A stretch of DNA of 64,000 nucleotides, from contig NW_026570223.1 in the NCBI RefSeq assembly GCF_019649055.1, positions 2,542,001 to 2,606,000 on the forward strand, given 5' to 3'. The position numbers and the translations under genes are program-made. The notes beneath the pieces were generated by a model. That model worked only from the letters and a program-made list of their open reading frames with translations, was not told the DNA's origin and ran no database searches. The DNA comes from Paramacrobiotus metropolitanus. Its lineage: Eukaryota; Tardigrada; Eutardigrada; Parachela; Macrobiotidae. Each line of letters starts with the position of its first letter. Within the stretch, counting starts at the first letter, position 1. Shown one piece after another: positions 24,701 through 36,200 of this stretch.

Positions 24701-25875
24701 TGTTTTAAGAAACGTATGTAAACTTATGACAAATACACAAACTGTCAAAACGCAGCGTTTTTCATAGGAGAGCATTACTGTGTGGTAAAAACCAATTTGC
24801 TAATTGGTGGAGTAATACGCACTATATCCGTCTGAGATCAAGTAAGGAACATGGGATGGGTCCGGCCACCGTGAATAACGGGGATCGGTGTTCAGATTTA
24901 GCCTCCCGAGCTACAAAAAGGCCACGCACACTGTTAAGTATTAATTAATTAGGTTAATGCACTTGATAGTTCAAAAATTCTCCGAGTCATGCCTAATCGT
25001 AAAATAATCACAGTATGAAGTAATTATAGTAGCAGCACCTTATTGTTTTCCTTATAAAACATTCTGCGTTTTTCACGGACATGGATTTCTGCGATTACAG
25101 GCAAGTAGCGTGCATGCGTTTGGTGTTATGTACAAATAAATACCTGTGAATACTGATCACCCGTGGCCCATTTTCCGCTGACCTTCCGAAACAACACTGA
25201 CGCAATCGCGGCATGTAATAATATAAACATGCCGCCTGCAAATTACACCGACATGATTCATCAAAAAATTTAATTGTTTACTGGTACATCGAATTTTTTT
25301 ATAGTGGCACTCCAAACTTACACAGCGAATGATGTACGTTATTCTTCCGGGTGATCATCTCGAGTGGTTCCAGATCAGTGCTGACTGGAAAATTGAAACA
25401 GCGTTTCACAGCCGCAGAAACAGTAAAATGTATAAAAATTAAATATTTTGGATAATAAATTATTAATCCACACCACCTTTTAAACACTAAATTCCAATCA
25501 GTTTCCGGTGATGATTATATACGTTTCGGCAGTAAAGCCACTTTACGGCATCATAATACCATAAAAAAACTGTTCCAACTGCGCATTAATAAAGGCAACC
25601 GAGACACCACGCGTGCGGTGAAGATTCGTCCAAAAAACTTAACGATTTTTCTGCTACCTTTCACTTGATGACACCGTCTGAAAAATGGTTATACATAAAT
25701 GACAGATTTTTAACTTGACGGATGGGAAATATCAAACTGAGAAAAAATCAAGATCAGTAGGAAAAGAGTCAAACAATTAATAGGTTATTTACCCGCATCT
25801 GTAACGTGCGCTGGGGGTTGCGACATTTGCTTGGAAATTAAAGAGGCCGGTTGTATGGTGTCGAGCCATCCAACA
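18746..25875 (-). CDS. Astacin-like pseudoprotease fused to a hemopexin-like domain (N-terminus incomplete)
   Basis: Eleven exons: 25793-25875, 25322-25384, 25144-25196, 24823-24910, 23991-24129, 21128-21327, 20744-21001, 20037-20423, 19608-19771, 19384-19531, 18746-19185; phases chain without break (about 674 codons). Order: propeptide-like region with ATGDQYS; astacin core SRWPDPSHVPYLI, TIHEAMDQIFLDSLGCVRFV, DYIIIS, EHNRPDRDDYLEMHLENL, GFPYDYNSVTHHL, PRLSYWDCYAMAIQYQC; Thr-rich linker; four hemopexin-like blades starting CDPGFRVDAAVQNQDGRIVI and closing YLMDVDYSC. The HExxHxxGxxH zinc site is replaced by KTLFHVLGKRS and the Met-turn M-H-Y by T-H-H, so the fold is kept but catalysis is almost certainly lost. 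Likely secreted. The signal peptide may come from the exon at 28493-28610. The last exon's tail beyond the final Cys is less certain. Confidence 0.75.
20196..20320 (-). other. Thr/Pro-rich linker between astacin-like and hemopexin-like domains
   Basis: This part of the 20037-20423 exon encodes a run dominated by Thr with Pro and Ser, typical of O-glycosylated extracellular spacers. The DNA is a degenerate ACN-rich simple sequence, so length may vary between individuals. Confidence 0.75.
22100..23420. repeat. Hierarchical satellite: 51-bp monomers, 153-bp and 306-bp higher-order units
   Basis: The core (about 22440-23330) is built of about 51-bp monomers, each with GTGACCGAGCTACCA and CTGTCCAGTGCA-like blocks. 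Landmark CACgAAtTCCGTTAAGTGATC recurs at 22548, 22701, 22854, 23007 and 23160, exactly 153 bp apart (3 monomers). Within the 153-bp unit GGTGACCGAGC and GGTGACCAAGC alternate (22621, 22774, 22927, 23080), giving a 306-bp super-period. Degenerate monomers extend left to about 22100 and right to about 23420. The array lies in the 2.66-kb intron of the astacin-hemopexin gene. Because 51 is a multiple of 3, two long open frames (305 and 234 codons) arise on the minus strand; I treat these as artefacts. Confidence 0.95.
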
Positions 25876-27252
25876 CTATAAACATGTAGGTAGCCGGTGC
25901 GACGAAAAAAAGCGCACACGATGTGTTAAGTTACGCCTGAAGGGATGCTCATGAGGCACTTCCTATATAATCATTGTGAATGATCATCATACAAAAGTTT
26001 GATGCTTAGGTCAATGAAAGTAGACAACAACAAACTTAACGAAAGTCAAGGTAAAGGTGTCTAGATCTAATATTCCAAAGTAGCATCTTGTAAAGTGGGC
26101 GGTTGATGTAACTTCCCGTCGGCAAAGGCTTTTTTATTCTTGTATATTGAAGAAGCTTGTTATAAATCGTTTTGTGGTCACAATGAATTCTTCATCCAAG
26201 TTGCCTTATTTACTAACGCAGATATCGTACACTTTTTTAGCCATACTTCTAACTCGACCCGTTTGCTAAAAGTATTTTTTACTACTAATCAATTCTGTAA
26301 TTTTCAAAGAATGATTTTTAAAAATTTGTTAGTTTAGATATACTGTTTGTGATTCAAACACTTTAGGTGCTTACTAGATGTCAGATAAAGCTATTTTGTT
26401 GCATCAATTAAGTAGTTGCGCAGCTATAGCTTCCGGATGCACATGTGGAGAAAATTACACCAATCGTAGAAGTACATATTCTAACGTACAGAAGCCTTTT
26501 CGTAGTCAACACGCCGTTCGCGTTCAAATATTTGCAAACGTTCACAAAAGCCACACGACTGTTGACGTTGTGCACGTTTTCAAGAAAATTCTAAAGTACT
26601 TATTAGATAAGCATGTAAATACGTAACGCCGTACCGGAACGTTAACATCGTTAATTAATTACACAGCCGAGTGAATCATGGGTTCCTTCCCAAATGTGCA
26701 TCTCAGGATGAGGCCTTCTCACACCATCCAGTGTGTTAAATTATAAACAAACCACCACCCCCTGTTGTCTAAAAAAGAACAGGAGATCAATACAACATTC
26801 ATTACTTAAGTGCTTAAGTTTAATCCGCCTTATATTACCACGAAGATTGTGGGCGAGTACATACGGTTTGTTCGACATATACATACGCAGTGCGCCAGGC
26901 GGTCTCGAGTGTCTCGCCAGGGGGGCAGTATCGTGCGTTTAACGCGTAGTACCGTGCGTCGGCTTGTTCGTGACCTTTTCATTGTTTTGCCATGATGTGC
27001 TGGGATTTGTCTTCAAGGAATTCACGCTCCAATAACCTGCTTGGATGAGTATTTAAGTTACGGTATCCAACAGGTACAACGTCAAATGTGCTGCATACAT
27101 TCGATGCCACTTAGGGATTTGTATTTTATGTTCTGAATCTGTGCATATGTAAGATGTACAAAGTTGTTGCACCTTGTTGACTATACAAAGGTCACACCAT
27201 TTTCTCTTCTCTTTTTTAGTTTGCGTATTAATAGATACTTGACTATTCCGCA
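25876..27252. other. No gene recognised; neuropeptide promoter side
   Basis: About 1.4 kb upstream of the neuropeptide-like gene. Open frames 26140-26337 and 26378-26626 (+) lack family resemblance. If the astacin gene begins at 28610, this is part of its first large intron. Confidence 0.3.
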
Positions 27253-28218
27253 ATGGATAGCCAAACTTTTAATAGAGTTGTCGTGGGTTTGGGGATTGCT
27301 CTCGTGGCTGTTGTCTGTGCCGGGAATGCTGAACCGGCCAGCGGACTCTTAAAGCTTTCAGGTAACAGAAACAATTTCTTGTTGAACTTTAACATTAAGC
27401 TAATAATTACTATACTTGTTGTACCCTAATATTGTGCAGCTATGATAATTCTCATTAAAAAAGTACTTTGCTTCTTGTGTACTCACAAAAGATTTCAATT
27501 ACCCAAATAACGATCGCATCCAAAACGTACACACAGTACTTTTCTACAATTCATAGTACTTAATTATCATGACCTTTTTGACTAATGCTGTTGCATTTGA
27601 ATGCTTCGTTTTTGCGACTCGTAGTCTAGTTTGTATTCCCGGATAATACAGTATTCTGTCTTCCGCGCTTATTTGCACACGGTAACCAAGCATACATCCG
27701 AGGTAAAGCGTTATTAAAAGCCATGAAATCTGCCAACGTGTACAGAAATGGCCGAGTGGGGCCATACTTTGTGGATGTTTCCCGTTTTCGACCGTAGGAA
27801 ACCGTTTTCAATAATTCTTACGAACCTGTTGATTATTAGCATATTACACGGATACAGTATTAAAGTCCGCTTATCACGTGCAACCGTAATCTGCGTGTGG
27901 CTTGCAGAGATCAGGTATGAAACATTCTTTCGTTCTACAGGTGACGCCGACGGATTACAGGTAGATAATGCCATCCCGGACAATTCCATCCGCCGATATT
28001 ACATGCCCAGTTACTCCCTTCCCTGGAGTATGCTGTATCGAAAACCATTTCAGACGATTCGCCGTGCCCCCAACGACATGCCTAACACACTACTGGGCAC
28101 TGACCTTTTGTTCAAGCGTACTGTCGGCTCTCCCATCGAAGTAGAGGCCAATGAAGCCCCGTGGTACTTAGGCAAACGCTCTTCCGAGCCAATAATTGCC
28201 TTCGATCAAGAAGATTAA
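27253..28218 (+). CDS. Neuropeptide-like secreted precursor, 128 aa
   Basis: Two exons, 27253-27361 and 27941-28218, joined in phase 1. Residues 1-8 are polar, 9-24 form a hydrophobic signal core (VVVGLGIALVAVVCAG), and cleavage is likely near AGNA/EP. Dibasic sites at R54-R55, R77-R78, K95-R96 and G114-K115-R116 split the rest into short peptides. The last bounded peptide, TVGSPIEVEANEAPWYL, is followed by GKR, the standard signal for C-terminal amidation. A Tyr-rich peptide (residues 56-76, starting YYMPSYSLPW) lies between the two RR sites. Each candidate peptide is single copy. I could not match it to a named family by eye. The processing-site layout strongly suggests a prohormone. Confidence 0.7.
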
Positions 28219-28257
28219 TTACCTGCAACGTATGCTAATTAATATAATTATATTATG

Positions 28258-28610
28258 TTAGGATTTAGTTTGTCCTATCCAATAATTTAGCGCTGTAAAG
28301 CGTTCACACCGGCGAAAGAGCACTGCACGCGATTCTCTATTTACACCTGAAACAAAATACAACTGGTTCCATGAGGATACAGAGAAAAAGAAAATGTGAA
28401 ATTAATAAATAAAAAAGTACTCGTGCTACCCATCACGACTGTGTCTTTTGAACACCTGTTTCTAATTTCCAGTAAAAAAATCAACCACTTACAGTAATTA
28501 TCGGCGACTGCTAAACGCGTAACAGAAAGAGTGAGAATTAGTGCCACTCCAATGTATTGGAGGTATACATGGTTTATGTAAAGCGTGGAGGATGTTTGAA
28601 TCTTCGACAT
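28258..28610 (-). CDS. Signal-peptide exon pair: small secreted peptide or 5' end of astacin-hemopexin gene
   Basis: Exon 28493-28610 starts at an ATG and encodes a strongly hydrophobic segment (YLQYIGVALILTLSVTRLAV) ending ADNY, with a GTAAGT donor. A strong acceptor (TTTTGTTTCAG) at 28347 opens the next exon in phase: CVNRESRAVLFRRCERF and on to a stop at 28258, giving a 67-69 aa peptide with two Cys. Alternatively the second exon ends at 28310 on a GTGTGA donor. Its CG then joins the T that starts the 25875 exon, giving LFRRVGWLDTI in frame, so this would be the missing signal and pro-region of the astacin-hemopexin protein. The second reading would nest the neuropeptide gene, antisense, in an intron. 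Confidence 0.5.
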
Positions 28611-28963
28611 CTGTAATTCTCTCATCAATAACTGACTACAAAAAATGCCTAAATATTTACTAAAAAATCAATACATTTACTTATACCTACTTAACCTGCA
28701 ACAATTCTGTTGTTGTTCTCCATTTTGTTTTTCAATATTTTGAGCGAGTTACAGGAAACGCACCCACGAAATTTTTAGTTTTCTACTGTACGTTTCTACG
28801 TTCACTAACAATAAGCGCCAAACAACAATAGCTATGATATATACAAAAAGGATGGAACTAATGGCTACAAAGCAGTACGACGCGGAACAGCAGTATATAT
28901 TAAATGTTTCAAACACCGAAAATATTGTTGTTCGAATATATTATGCATGGTACACTCCTTCCT

Positions 28964-30257
28964 TTAATGGTCCTCCTTGCTGACTTTGCGCGACCGATAG
29001 TCGCGTTTTCGATCGCCCAGTACCAGATGAAAAAACAATGTAAGCATCAGCGACACCACCGCCACCGATGTCAGGACAAATCGTAGTCCTTTGTACCAGT
29101 CCGGGTAAGGTGAGTGCAGCACATCCACATAGGCCATCCCCACCAGACTGCCGGCCACGGTCAGCAGGGCCAACGGTGTCGGGAACAGCAGGCTCAGCCA
29201 GGAGGCCACCACCGGCCCGATGGCCGGCGCCAGCACCCGGTAGTCGATGGTATCCGGTGTACTGCCGCCACGCAGACCTAAGGTCACGGCGTACCGGATA
29301 CCGCCCAGAAACGACAGGATGGACGCCGAGTAGGCCACCTGAGAGAAAGCCCACGATGCATCGCATGACCCACCCATCAGACACATGAACGGCACCGTGA
29401 CAAACGGCAGCATACCTGGAATAAAAATTGTTGAGGGTTGTAGTGAATAAAGGCCACTGTAAAGAATGGGTGGAAATCTTGGGAAAGCTGGACCGCACAC
29501 ATATTAATCCTACAAGTTCTAACATTTCTAAAAGCCTTTAAGAAGTTCTGACATTTTTAAAAGTAAATAAAGGAAACAACGCATTGACTTAAGGATGGCC
29601 GAAGTATTACCAATTAAACTATAAGCAAACTGATTAATTAATTTTATTACAAAATAAATATTTGTTACATGCGCAGTCGATATACTGTAGTTAGCCGGCG
29701 CCGTGGTACAAGAGCGGTGGTACATACAAAGCGAAAAATATTTGTGAAAATACCTTATATCGTTAGACGTTATGGTACCTAATACTACCTATTAAAGTCA
29801 AAATACTATCGTAATTATGTATTAACAATTTTTCGATTATCGATGTTTTGCAGTTTGACGGCAACAAAATGATTCGAGCGGGCAATTTCTTAGGTCAAAC
29901 GATTAGTATTTTAAAGCAGTGACCATGGCACAGCTGGATAAATATAAATAATGTTATAAAATTAATCAGGGACAGAAAAATAAAATAAATTAAGTACGTA
30001 CTTGCGCCTCCTACTACCAGAACAGGCAGGGGTCCTTTGCCAATATTCTGAGCCTCCTGCATGGCTGCATTGAGGTCACGTTTGGCTTGGTCAACAGAAT
30101 AATATTCCCTCGTGGAAATGCAGCACAAGGCAGACCCAGGAATAGGATGGGGACTTTTCAGAACAGTGCGTTCAAGAGCAGACGAATCGTTCCTGATTTT
30201 TCCGTCAGTGAGTGTACGAAAACAACGCTGTCGAACGGCGGAACTGATCCGAAACAT
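28964..30257 (-). CDS. TMEM69: TMEM69-like mitochondrial multi-pass membrane protein
   Basis: Two exons, 30002-30257 (ATG) and 28964-29415, joined in phase 1 to give 235 aa; human TMEM69 has 247. The N-terminus is basic with few acids (MFRISSAVRQRCFRTLTDGK), typical of a mitochondrial presequence. Exon 2 holds the DUF3429 signature: MLPFVTVPFMCL, FSQVAYSASILSFLGGIRYA, then four further hydrophobic segments including VLAPAIGPVVASWLSLLF and FVLTSVAVVSLMLTLFFHLV, ending in a charged tail. The QVAYSASILSFLGGIR block is diagnostic. Exon 2 is markedly GC-richer than the flanking DNA. Molecular function is unknown in the family. A second long frame open in exon 2 is a shadow of this one. Confidence 0.88.
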
Positions 30258-30697
30258 TTTTTGTTTATCTCTAGTATGTATAGTATTAGAAATTGATGCT
30301 TTACGTCATTCACATCGAAACCAAGATTTTTTGTTCAAGGGAAAAGTTGTGTAAAAGATGACATTGCGCACCGCGATATTCAATTAGCTATTATAGATTT
30401 TCTATAAGGTGTCGATTGTTGAAAGTTCGAATTTACTGTACATTTCTGTGCTAACTACTGCGGTACTACCGTACTACTTCGTAGATTTTGTTCAACGTTC
30501 ACCGTTAGCAACCGATGCAGACACAATACTAAACCAATACTACATAATACCGACAATTGCTAATCATTGGCAATCAAAATCGAATCGCGACTAAAATTCG
30601 AATCACATCAGCAGCTAATGTAATTAATTTTTAGTCATCGTCCACCAATGCCGTAAGTACAGTATCGGTACTGTATTATGTGTACATATAAAAGCGT
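30258..30697. other. Upstream of TMEM69; no gene seen
   Basis: AT-rich sequence that should carry the TMEM69 promoter on the minus strand. Plus-strand frames in 30087-30354 overlap TMEM69 exon 1 and are shadows. Confidence 0.3.
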
Positions 30698-30985
30698 GCG
30701 GGCGCCGCTGCTGAACTGGCATTCACCGTCAAGATGGGGAAGTACAAATCGATTACTGATCGCTGTTATTTTGTCCCCATTACATGCGAAACTTTTGGCA
30801 CTTATTCTGACGACTCAATTGTTTTGTTAAAGGAGATTGGTAAGAAGCTGTTCATGAGAACAGGCGAGAGTCGTTCCACTTGCTTTTTGTTTCAGCGTTT
30901 AAGTTTGGAGATTATGCGGGGCAACGCTATGAGCATATTGTGTACAGTCCCTTCTCATGTTAACTGGGACAAATTCTTCATCTGA
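30698..30985 (+). mobile_element. 3' fragment of a non-LTR retroelement ORF
   Basis: The frame reads AGAAAELAFTVKMGKYKSI, then CYFVPITCETFGTYS, LLKEIGKKL, TGESRSTCFLFQRLSLEIMR and GNAMSIL to a stop at 30985. This wording (KY...FVP...ETFG...FL-QRLS...RGNA-S) is the C-terminal end seen in many invertebrate retroelement and reverse-transcriptase ORFs, from memory of such sequences rather than a search. Only the last 96 codons remain, with no frameshift, so it looks like a short 5'-truncated copy. The internal ATG at 30734 is not evidence of a gene. Confidence 0.6.
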
Positions 30986-31429
30986 TTGTACTATACTGAG
31001 TGGTTCTCGTTGTTGTGCATATTGAAAAATAAAATGAAAAGCGTCATTCTTACAGTGGCAGCACATTAATTGCGGCTAGTTACGTACATTAATAATACCG
31101 TATTTAAATTAGTGGCTAGACTGGCGATTAATTTCTTGATATTTTGTGGTTCTCTAACTCTGCAAATATACAACTCAGTTACTTGGTATTCAGTCAACTG
31201 AGTATAAGTAAGTCAAAGCTGGGGAAGGTTTTTATTTACGTGAACGTGAAGCCGCCGACGTGTGAGATGTTTGTCACACATCAGATTAATGGGAAAACTC
31301 TCTAGGAAACGTTTCCTCACGATTGTAACAAGCACTCCTATTTTATCGGGTGCAACAACAGGCCAAACAGATTGCAACTATAGAGTATAGCCGAGAGGTG
31401 CGGATCGGATAGAGTTAACTGTTAAGGTC

Positions 31430-32313
31430 ATGGCAGCTGCGATATCTGGTGTCTTACTGCTGGCGTCGGCATCCCGTTTAGGTAACTATCGCAGTGTCTT
31501 CAAATGCGTCCGTTATTCCTTATAGCCTGCAGAACAAAATTTAAAAAATTGTTTATGAGATTGTGAACACCTTATCTCTCACGTGCTTCCCGGAAATAAA
31601 ATTGTATTAACCTGGAATGTTTGGTAATGAGACTAATGACTGAGTTTGATCCAAAATGCGAATTCGCATTTCGACCAAATAAATGCAACTGTTTTCTTAG
31701 TTCTTTGGGTTACAGCAGTTAATGTACACTTCGTGGCAGCCGGAAACGCCACTAAGAACGGTATGAGTAAAGGTGGAAAAACACGGGCTGATTTCATAGT
31801 TCAGCATAATAATACGGCACACAATTCAAAAGTAAGGAAGGTAAGGTGTAAATGCTGTACTGTATTAACCGGTAAGTACTACGTTGGCTGTCCAGCAGTC
31901 AACAGCGGGTGCAAACATAACCAGCATCTCGGTGCGTAAAGCGCATAAAACGTGCTTATGCATAAAACGTTTTATTTAACACGGTATGGGTTTTTTTCGA
32001 TGCGAATATACGGCTAAAACTAAGAGGTTCGACAGCGGACACTGTACTATTTAATCCTTCCCGTGCTAGTGGAAACTTGGTAAAACAAAATAATTATAGT
32101 ACCGCAGTAAAAACCGAGTTTTTGTTGGACAATTTAAGGAGTTACTGATAAATGCAGATTTAATTTTTTGATTTCGTTACAGGATACAGCCATGGTTTTG
32201 CCTGTACTTTTGCTGACAAACGTCGATGGCGCTTGGAGGGCACACAACGCATGCATTTGTTGTTAATACTGGACAACAACAGTGCGAGTTCCATTTTCCA
32301 TTTTGAAAATTGA
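31430..32313 (+). CDS. Candidate small secreted protein with Cys cluster, 112 aa
   Basis: Three exons, 31430-31481, 31716-31871 and 32183-32313, all joined in phase 1 and ending at a TGA. Exon 1 encodes a compact signal peptide, MAAAISGVLLLASASRLA. Exon 2 has two N-glycosylation sequons (NAT, NNT) and a basic run, then VRCKCCTVLTG. Exon 3 adds GYSHGFACTFADKRRWRLEG and a polar tail. The four cysteines (C-x-CC, then C) could form a small disulfide core. No family was recognised. Alternative donors (GTAAGG at two sites in exon 2) make the exact junction uncertain. The frame is supported mainly by the signal-like exon and the closed phases. Confidence 0.4.
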
Positions 32314-33237
32314 TCGCACCGCAACGTATCTACGGGGATTCATGCCGCATGTTCAAACATTTAGTATGCTTGCGCTATTTACACAAGAATCAGCTAAACA
32401 GGAAATAGAAATATCCAGCGGTTTTACTAGTATGGTCCAAATTTTTGTGCGCAGCTTTTATGTGCATATGTCTAAATTTAAGTTTGCGTTTATTATTCTT
32501 ATTATTGATCACAGTTCGAATTAATAAGTTCTGTTCTGCACGCGGTCGTAAGTCAAATTTTTTCCCGGTAGACGCCGCCGTGCAATGCAATTAGTAAAGA
32601 AATAAATTAAATTTTGCATGAAAGTAAACGCACTCTAAATGTTAAAATCGTGAAGGCATTTGCTGTTTTTCACTTTTACGTATACAGGTGTATCGTTATC
32701 ACATTTCGATCATACGTTCTTCAACGCAATAATTATACTGCTTCCTTGTCTACGTGCAACTTGACACTTGACAACTCGAGCGATAACTCCTACATTACTT
32801 CGTTTGGACAACCTAGGCAAATACGGTTGCGGGATCCTCGCTTCACTGCCTCACTTTTTCGCAGTGGAGTTTGAGTTTAAATGCTTTACTCATGAAGGTA
32901 CAAGTACTGTACCTACATGTCGACATTGGCATAGGTACGACCTCGTCATTGCCAATAAAATTTCTGCTTGTGGAGTTGTTTCGGTTCCTTATCATAATAA
33001 TACCGGTCGACATAAACAGCGCCGGTTGTGATGGCGTGTGGTGCAGTGCTGTTTGCCCGACTACTGGACAAAGCCGGGATCATTCTAAATCTAAATTAGG
33101 GGCCAGAATCTGGCACATTATTTTGGAATATCAATACTGTCAGGCAGTTTAATGGAATTAACACACGTTGCACTCATTCAGTATCATAAATAATTACGAA
33201 GGTTTGGCTTCTCGGATTTTTGTTATGATTTTGTAAC
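32314..33237. other. Intergenic; TRPM2-like gene A promoter side
   Basis: Overlapping plus-strand frames (32614-32874, 32768-33031, 32871-33152) show no family resemblance. Nothing else could be supported. Confidence 0.3.
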
Positions 33238-36200
33238 ATGGCTATAGCAGGAGGAGTGCTGGATTTTCAGCTGGATAGTGCTCGAGAGGTAAGTGTTACC
33301 TAATATTATTACTAATACTTGTATGATTTGATTACCACTTATATAACGGTTTATTTGCATTGCTGTATAAACTGTAAGTAAAAAGTGTAATATTGAAAAG
33401 AAGGATGTTATTAACTCAACATTTGTATACGATATTTTTAATGAGCAGCGCTCAGCCAGTGAACAGCTACAAAATCACCATGACGGCAATGTGGAGGAAA
33501 ATGTCGGACTTTTATTTGTAAGTGAATTTATTTGGAATGTTGGTACGAGTATATACAACTCCAGAACTACTGAAAATAAACCGTTTTTTGACATTCAAAT
33601 TAGATACAGTTTTATTACGACGATAAACAATTTTGAATTACTTGTACAAAACAGTTTCACGATGCATTTATAAAACTCCAATTTAATAATGGATTCTCAC
33701 TGCATTCGAAAATTAATGAAATACCTATGTAATCTGTTCTCGTATGCGTGTATGTACAATACAACACGCTTATGAAAGTCGCACATGCCTGCAATTTTAG
33801 GCTCCATTTTCCCTTGCCAGAAACGTGTTGAAGGGGCAACTTGTTAGCGACACGGTAAGCTTCCAGCTGATAAGACAAAACTTTCGACAACAAATGCGAA
33901 AGATACGTTACGCTGTCTTAATTATTGCATTTGCATAACTGTTTACATACGTACTTGACTGCATTTAGTAGTGTGACTACATAGTGGTTGAGAAATGTCA
34001 GAGTTTATTTGTCATAATTTTATAATTTTTATTGGTTTAATTGTGCGGAAATAATTTACTGCTTTGGGAATTGGGTTCCTACAATTTATCAACCCGAGTT
34101 AAAACGATTTGCCAAAATAACGTTAGCTAAACGTTAGGAAACGGCTGAAACTGACACACATCCGGTTACGTAGCGGTAGTTTTTCCTACAAGCTGTTCTA
34201 CTCGGGCAAACAACTGGATAAAAGACTTTTCGAGTGTTTTATTAAAGTATTTATCATAATTTTCTATAATTGATGAATAACCTTAAATATTGCATGGAAT
34301 AGGAACGACCGTTTATACAACTGGGAAAAGAAGCGGCTATCGAGGCGGCAGTAAATGCCGTGTTCGATAAATGGAATCTGAAGAGTCCCGATATAATCAT
34401 ATCGTTTGTTGGAGGAACCCGTTTCTTCAAAGCATGGAACAAGGAGGATCATCGCGCTGCACTACAAAATGGGATTGTCAAGGTAGACGTTACAAGGGAA
34501 CAAACCGATGTGTGCCGGTCGATTAGCTGTCGATAATGTCTTTGTGAGCTTTTCTGCATGTCGTAATATATAATTTATCGTTAACAGTTGGTAAATACCG
34601 CCAATGTCTGGATTATGACCAACGGACTACACTACGGCATAGCCAAACTGATTGGGGATGCCATACGCAATGAGCACCGACATCGGGAATCCAAGCAGAA
34701 ACACGAAGTGTATACCAAAGCCCACCTAAATAAAAAGAAAACCGATCTGGTCCTTATGGGAATCGTGCCGGCTCCATTACTGAAAGACCCGGATGTCTTC
34801 GCTGCTGTTCAGGTAACCGGTATTTACACGAGTAAATTTGATTATTAATTTTGTTCCGTTTTTTATAAATGTGGTACATGTGGCAGATGGTTTTTAATCT
34901 ATAGTATTACAAAGTATCTTTACATATACATGTTACGATAAAATTGGGATAAATCGCATGGTACAAATATTACTCGTACTGCTTTGCTCACATTAATCAA
35001 ATGTTTTAATATGAGTGCATGTGCAGGGTGGACGAATTAAAATGAGTCGTCCTAGTGAAAAGCACAATCGGCAGCAGTATGATATGGATGCTTATCATAC
35101 ACACTTTTTTATCCTAAAACGCTCCTATAAAGCTGCCGCGTTATTCCGAGTGCAACTGGAAAAGGAGTTGGCGAGAGAATCTGGACTGCGGACCAAAGAC
35201 AAAGTCTTCATTCCAGAATATTATCGTAATGGCGGTTTCAAATGAACAGTACTGTCTACGCATCTGCACATATTATGGCATCTATCTGTAAAGGAAAAAT
35301 TTAATGCGTAATCGTAGAGAGCGATTCCGACGACGAACAAAGCCCCATTGCGGATAGCCCGCGCTCGACGGTTGCTCACCAGCAGATTCCCGTAGTAGCG
35401 GTACTGGTCCAGGGCGGACCGGTGGAGTTGGATCATGTGCTTACGTATCTAAAAAACAATGTTCCCGTTATTATTATCAAAGGCACCGGGTTCATTGCTG
35501 ATATTTTGGCGGCCACATTTGAAGATTACCATTACGAACAGTAAGCCATATGCACGTGATTGTAACACCTACATGCACTTGACAGTTCATCATGTCACTG
35601 CATTTCTTCATGTGCGTTGATTCTGGTTGAAGTTTAATTAATACATGTATAGTACTCTTCTCGTGAATTTTCCATTACGAAATTGAGCACTTAATTAAAT
35701 CTGCACATATAATATACCGATTGTAACAAATTTTAGTGGACGCAATATTCTCGAGTTGAACTTCCTGCGACCGGAAGTGAGCAGACGAATCAACCGGTCA
35801 TTCCCAATCAGTCTGCTTGAGCACGAATCTGAGCGCATCAGCATGCGAGATAAGATTCTGGATTGTGTGGCTCTGGGATGTCCCGGTAGTGGGGGTGTAC
35901 TGTTGACAGTGTTGTCTTCCAATGAAGACTTAAGCAACCTGGATGATCATATCCTTACGGCGGTTTTCGAAGGTCGACCCCAATTGACGAGTAGGTAAAC
36001 TGACCAGTAAACAAATGCAATCGCAATAATAATCATCAGTAACACCATGCAATTGGTTGTCCAGAATAAGGAACAAAATGAAAAACACACTGTAATTGTT
36101 TGTTACCAACCGGCTCGTTTCGATATTAATTTTTTATGTATAAATTTTAATAGTATGCTCTCATTAAAAATATACTAATATTTAATAGTATAGTACTAAT

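Noticed and set aside
27544-27765. Minus ORF with a hydrophobic start (WLLITLYLGCMLG)
   Set aside because: Looks like a signal peptide, but the possible donor is weak, it lies in the intron of the neuropeptide gene and its phase does not join a neighbouring exon convincingly.
29068-29388. Plus-strand ORF and a second minus-strand ORF (28941-29525)
   Set aside because: Shadows of the GC-rich TMEM69 exon 2; only the frame with QVAYSASILSFLGG matches a family.
34254-34452. Minus ORFs at the first LSDAT exon
   Set aside because: Antisense shadows of TRPM2-like A exon 3.
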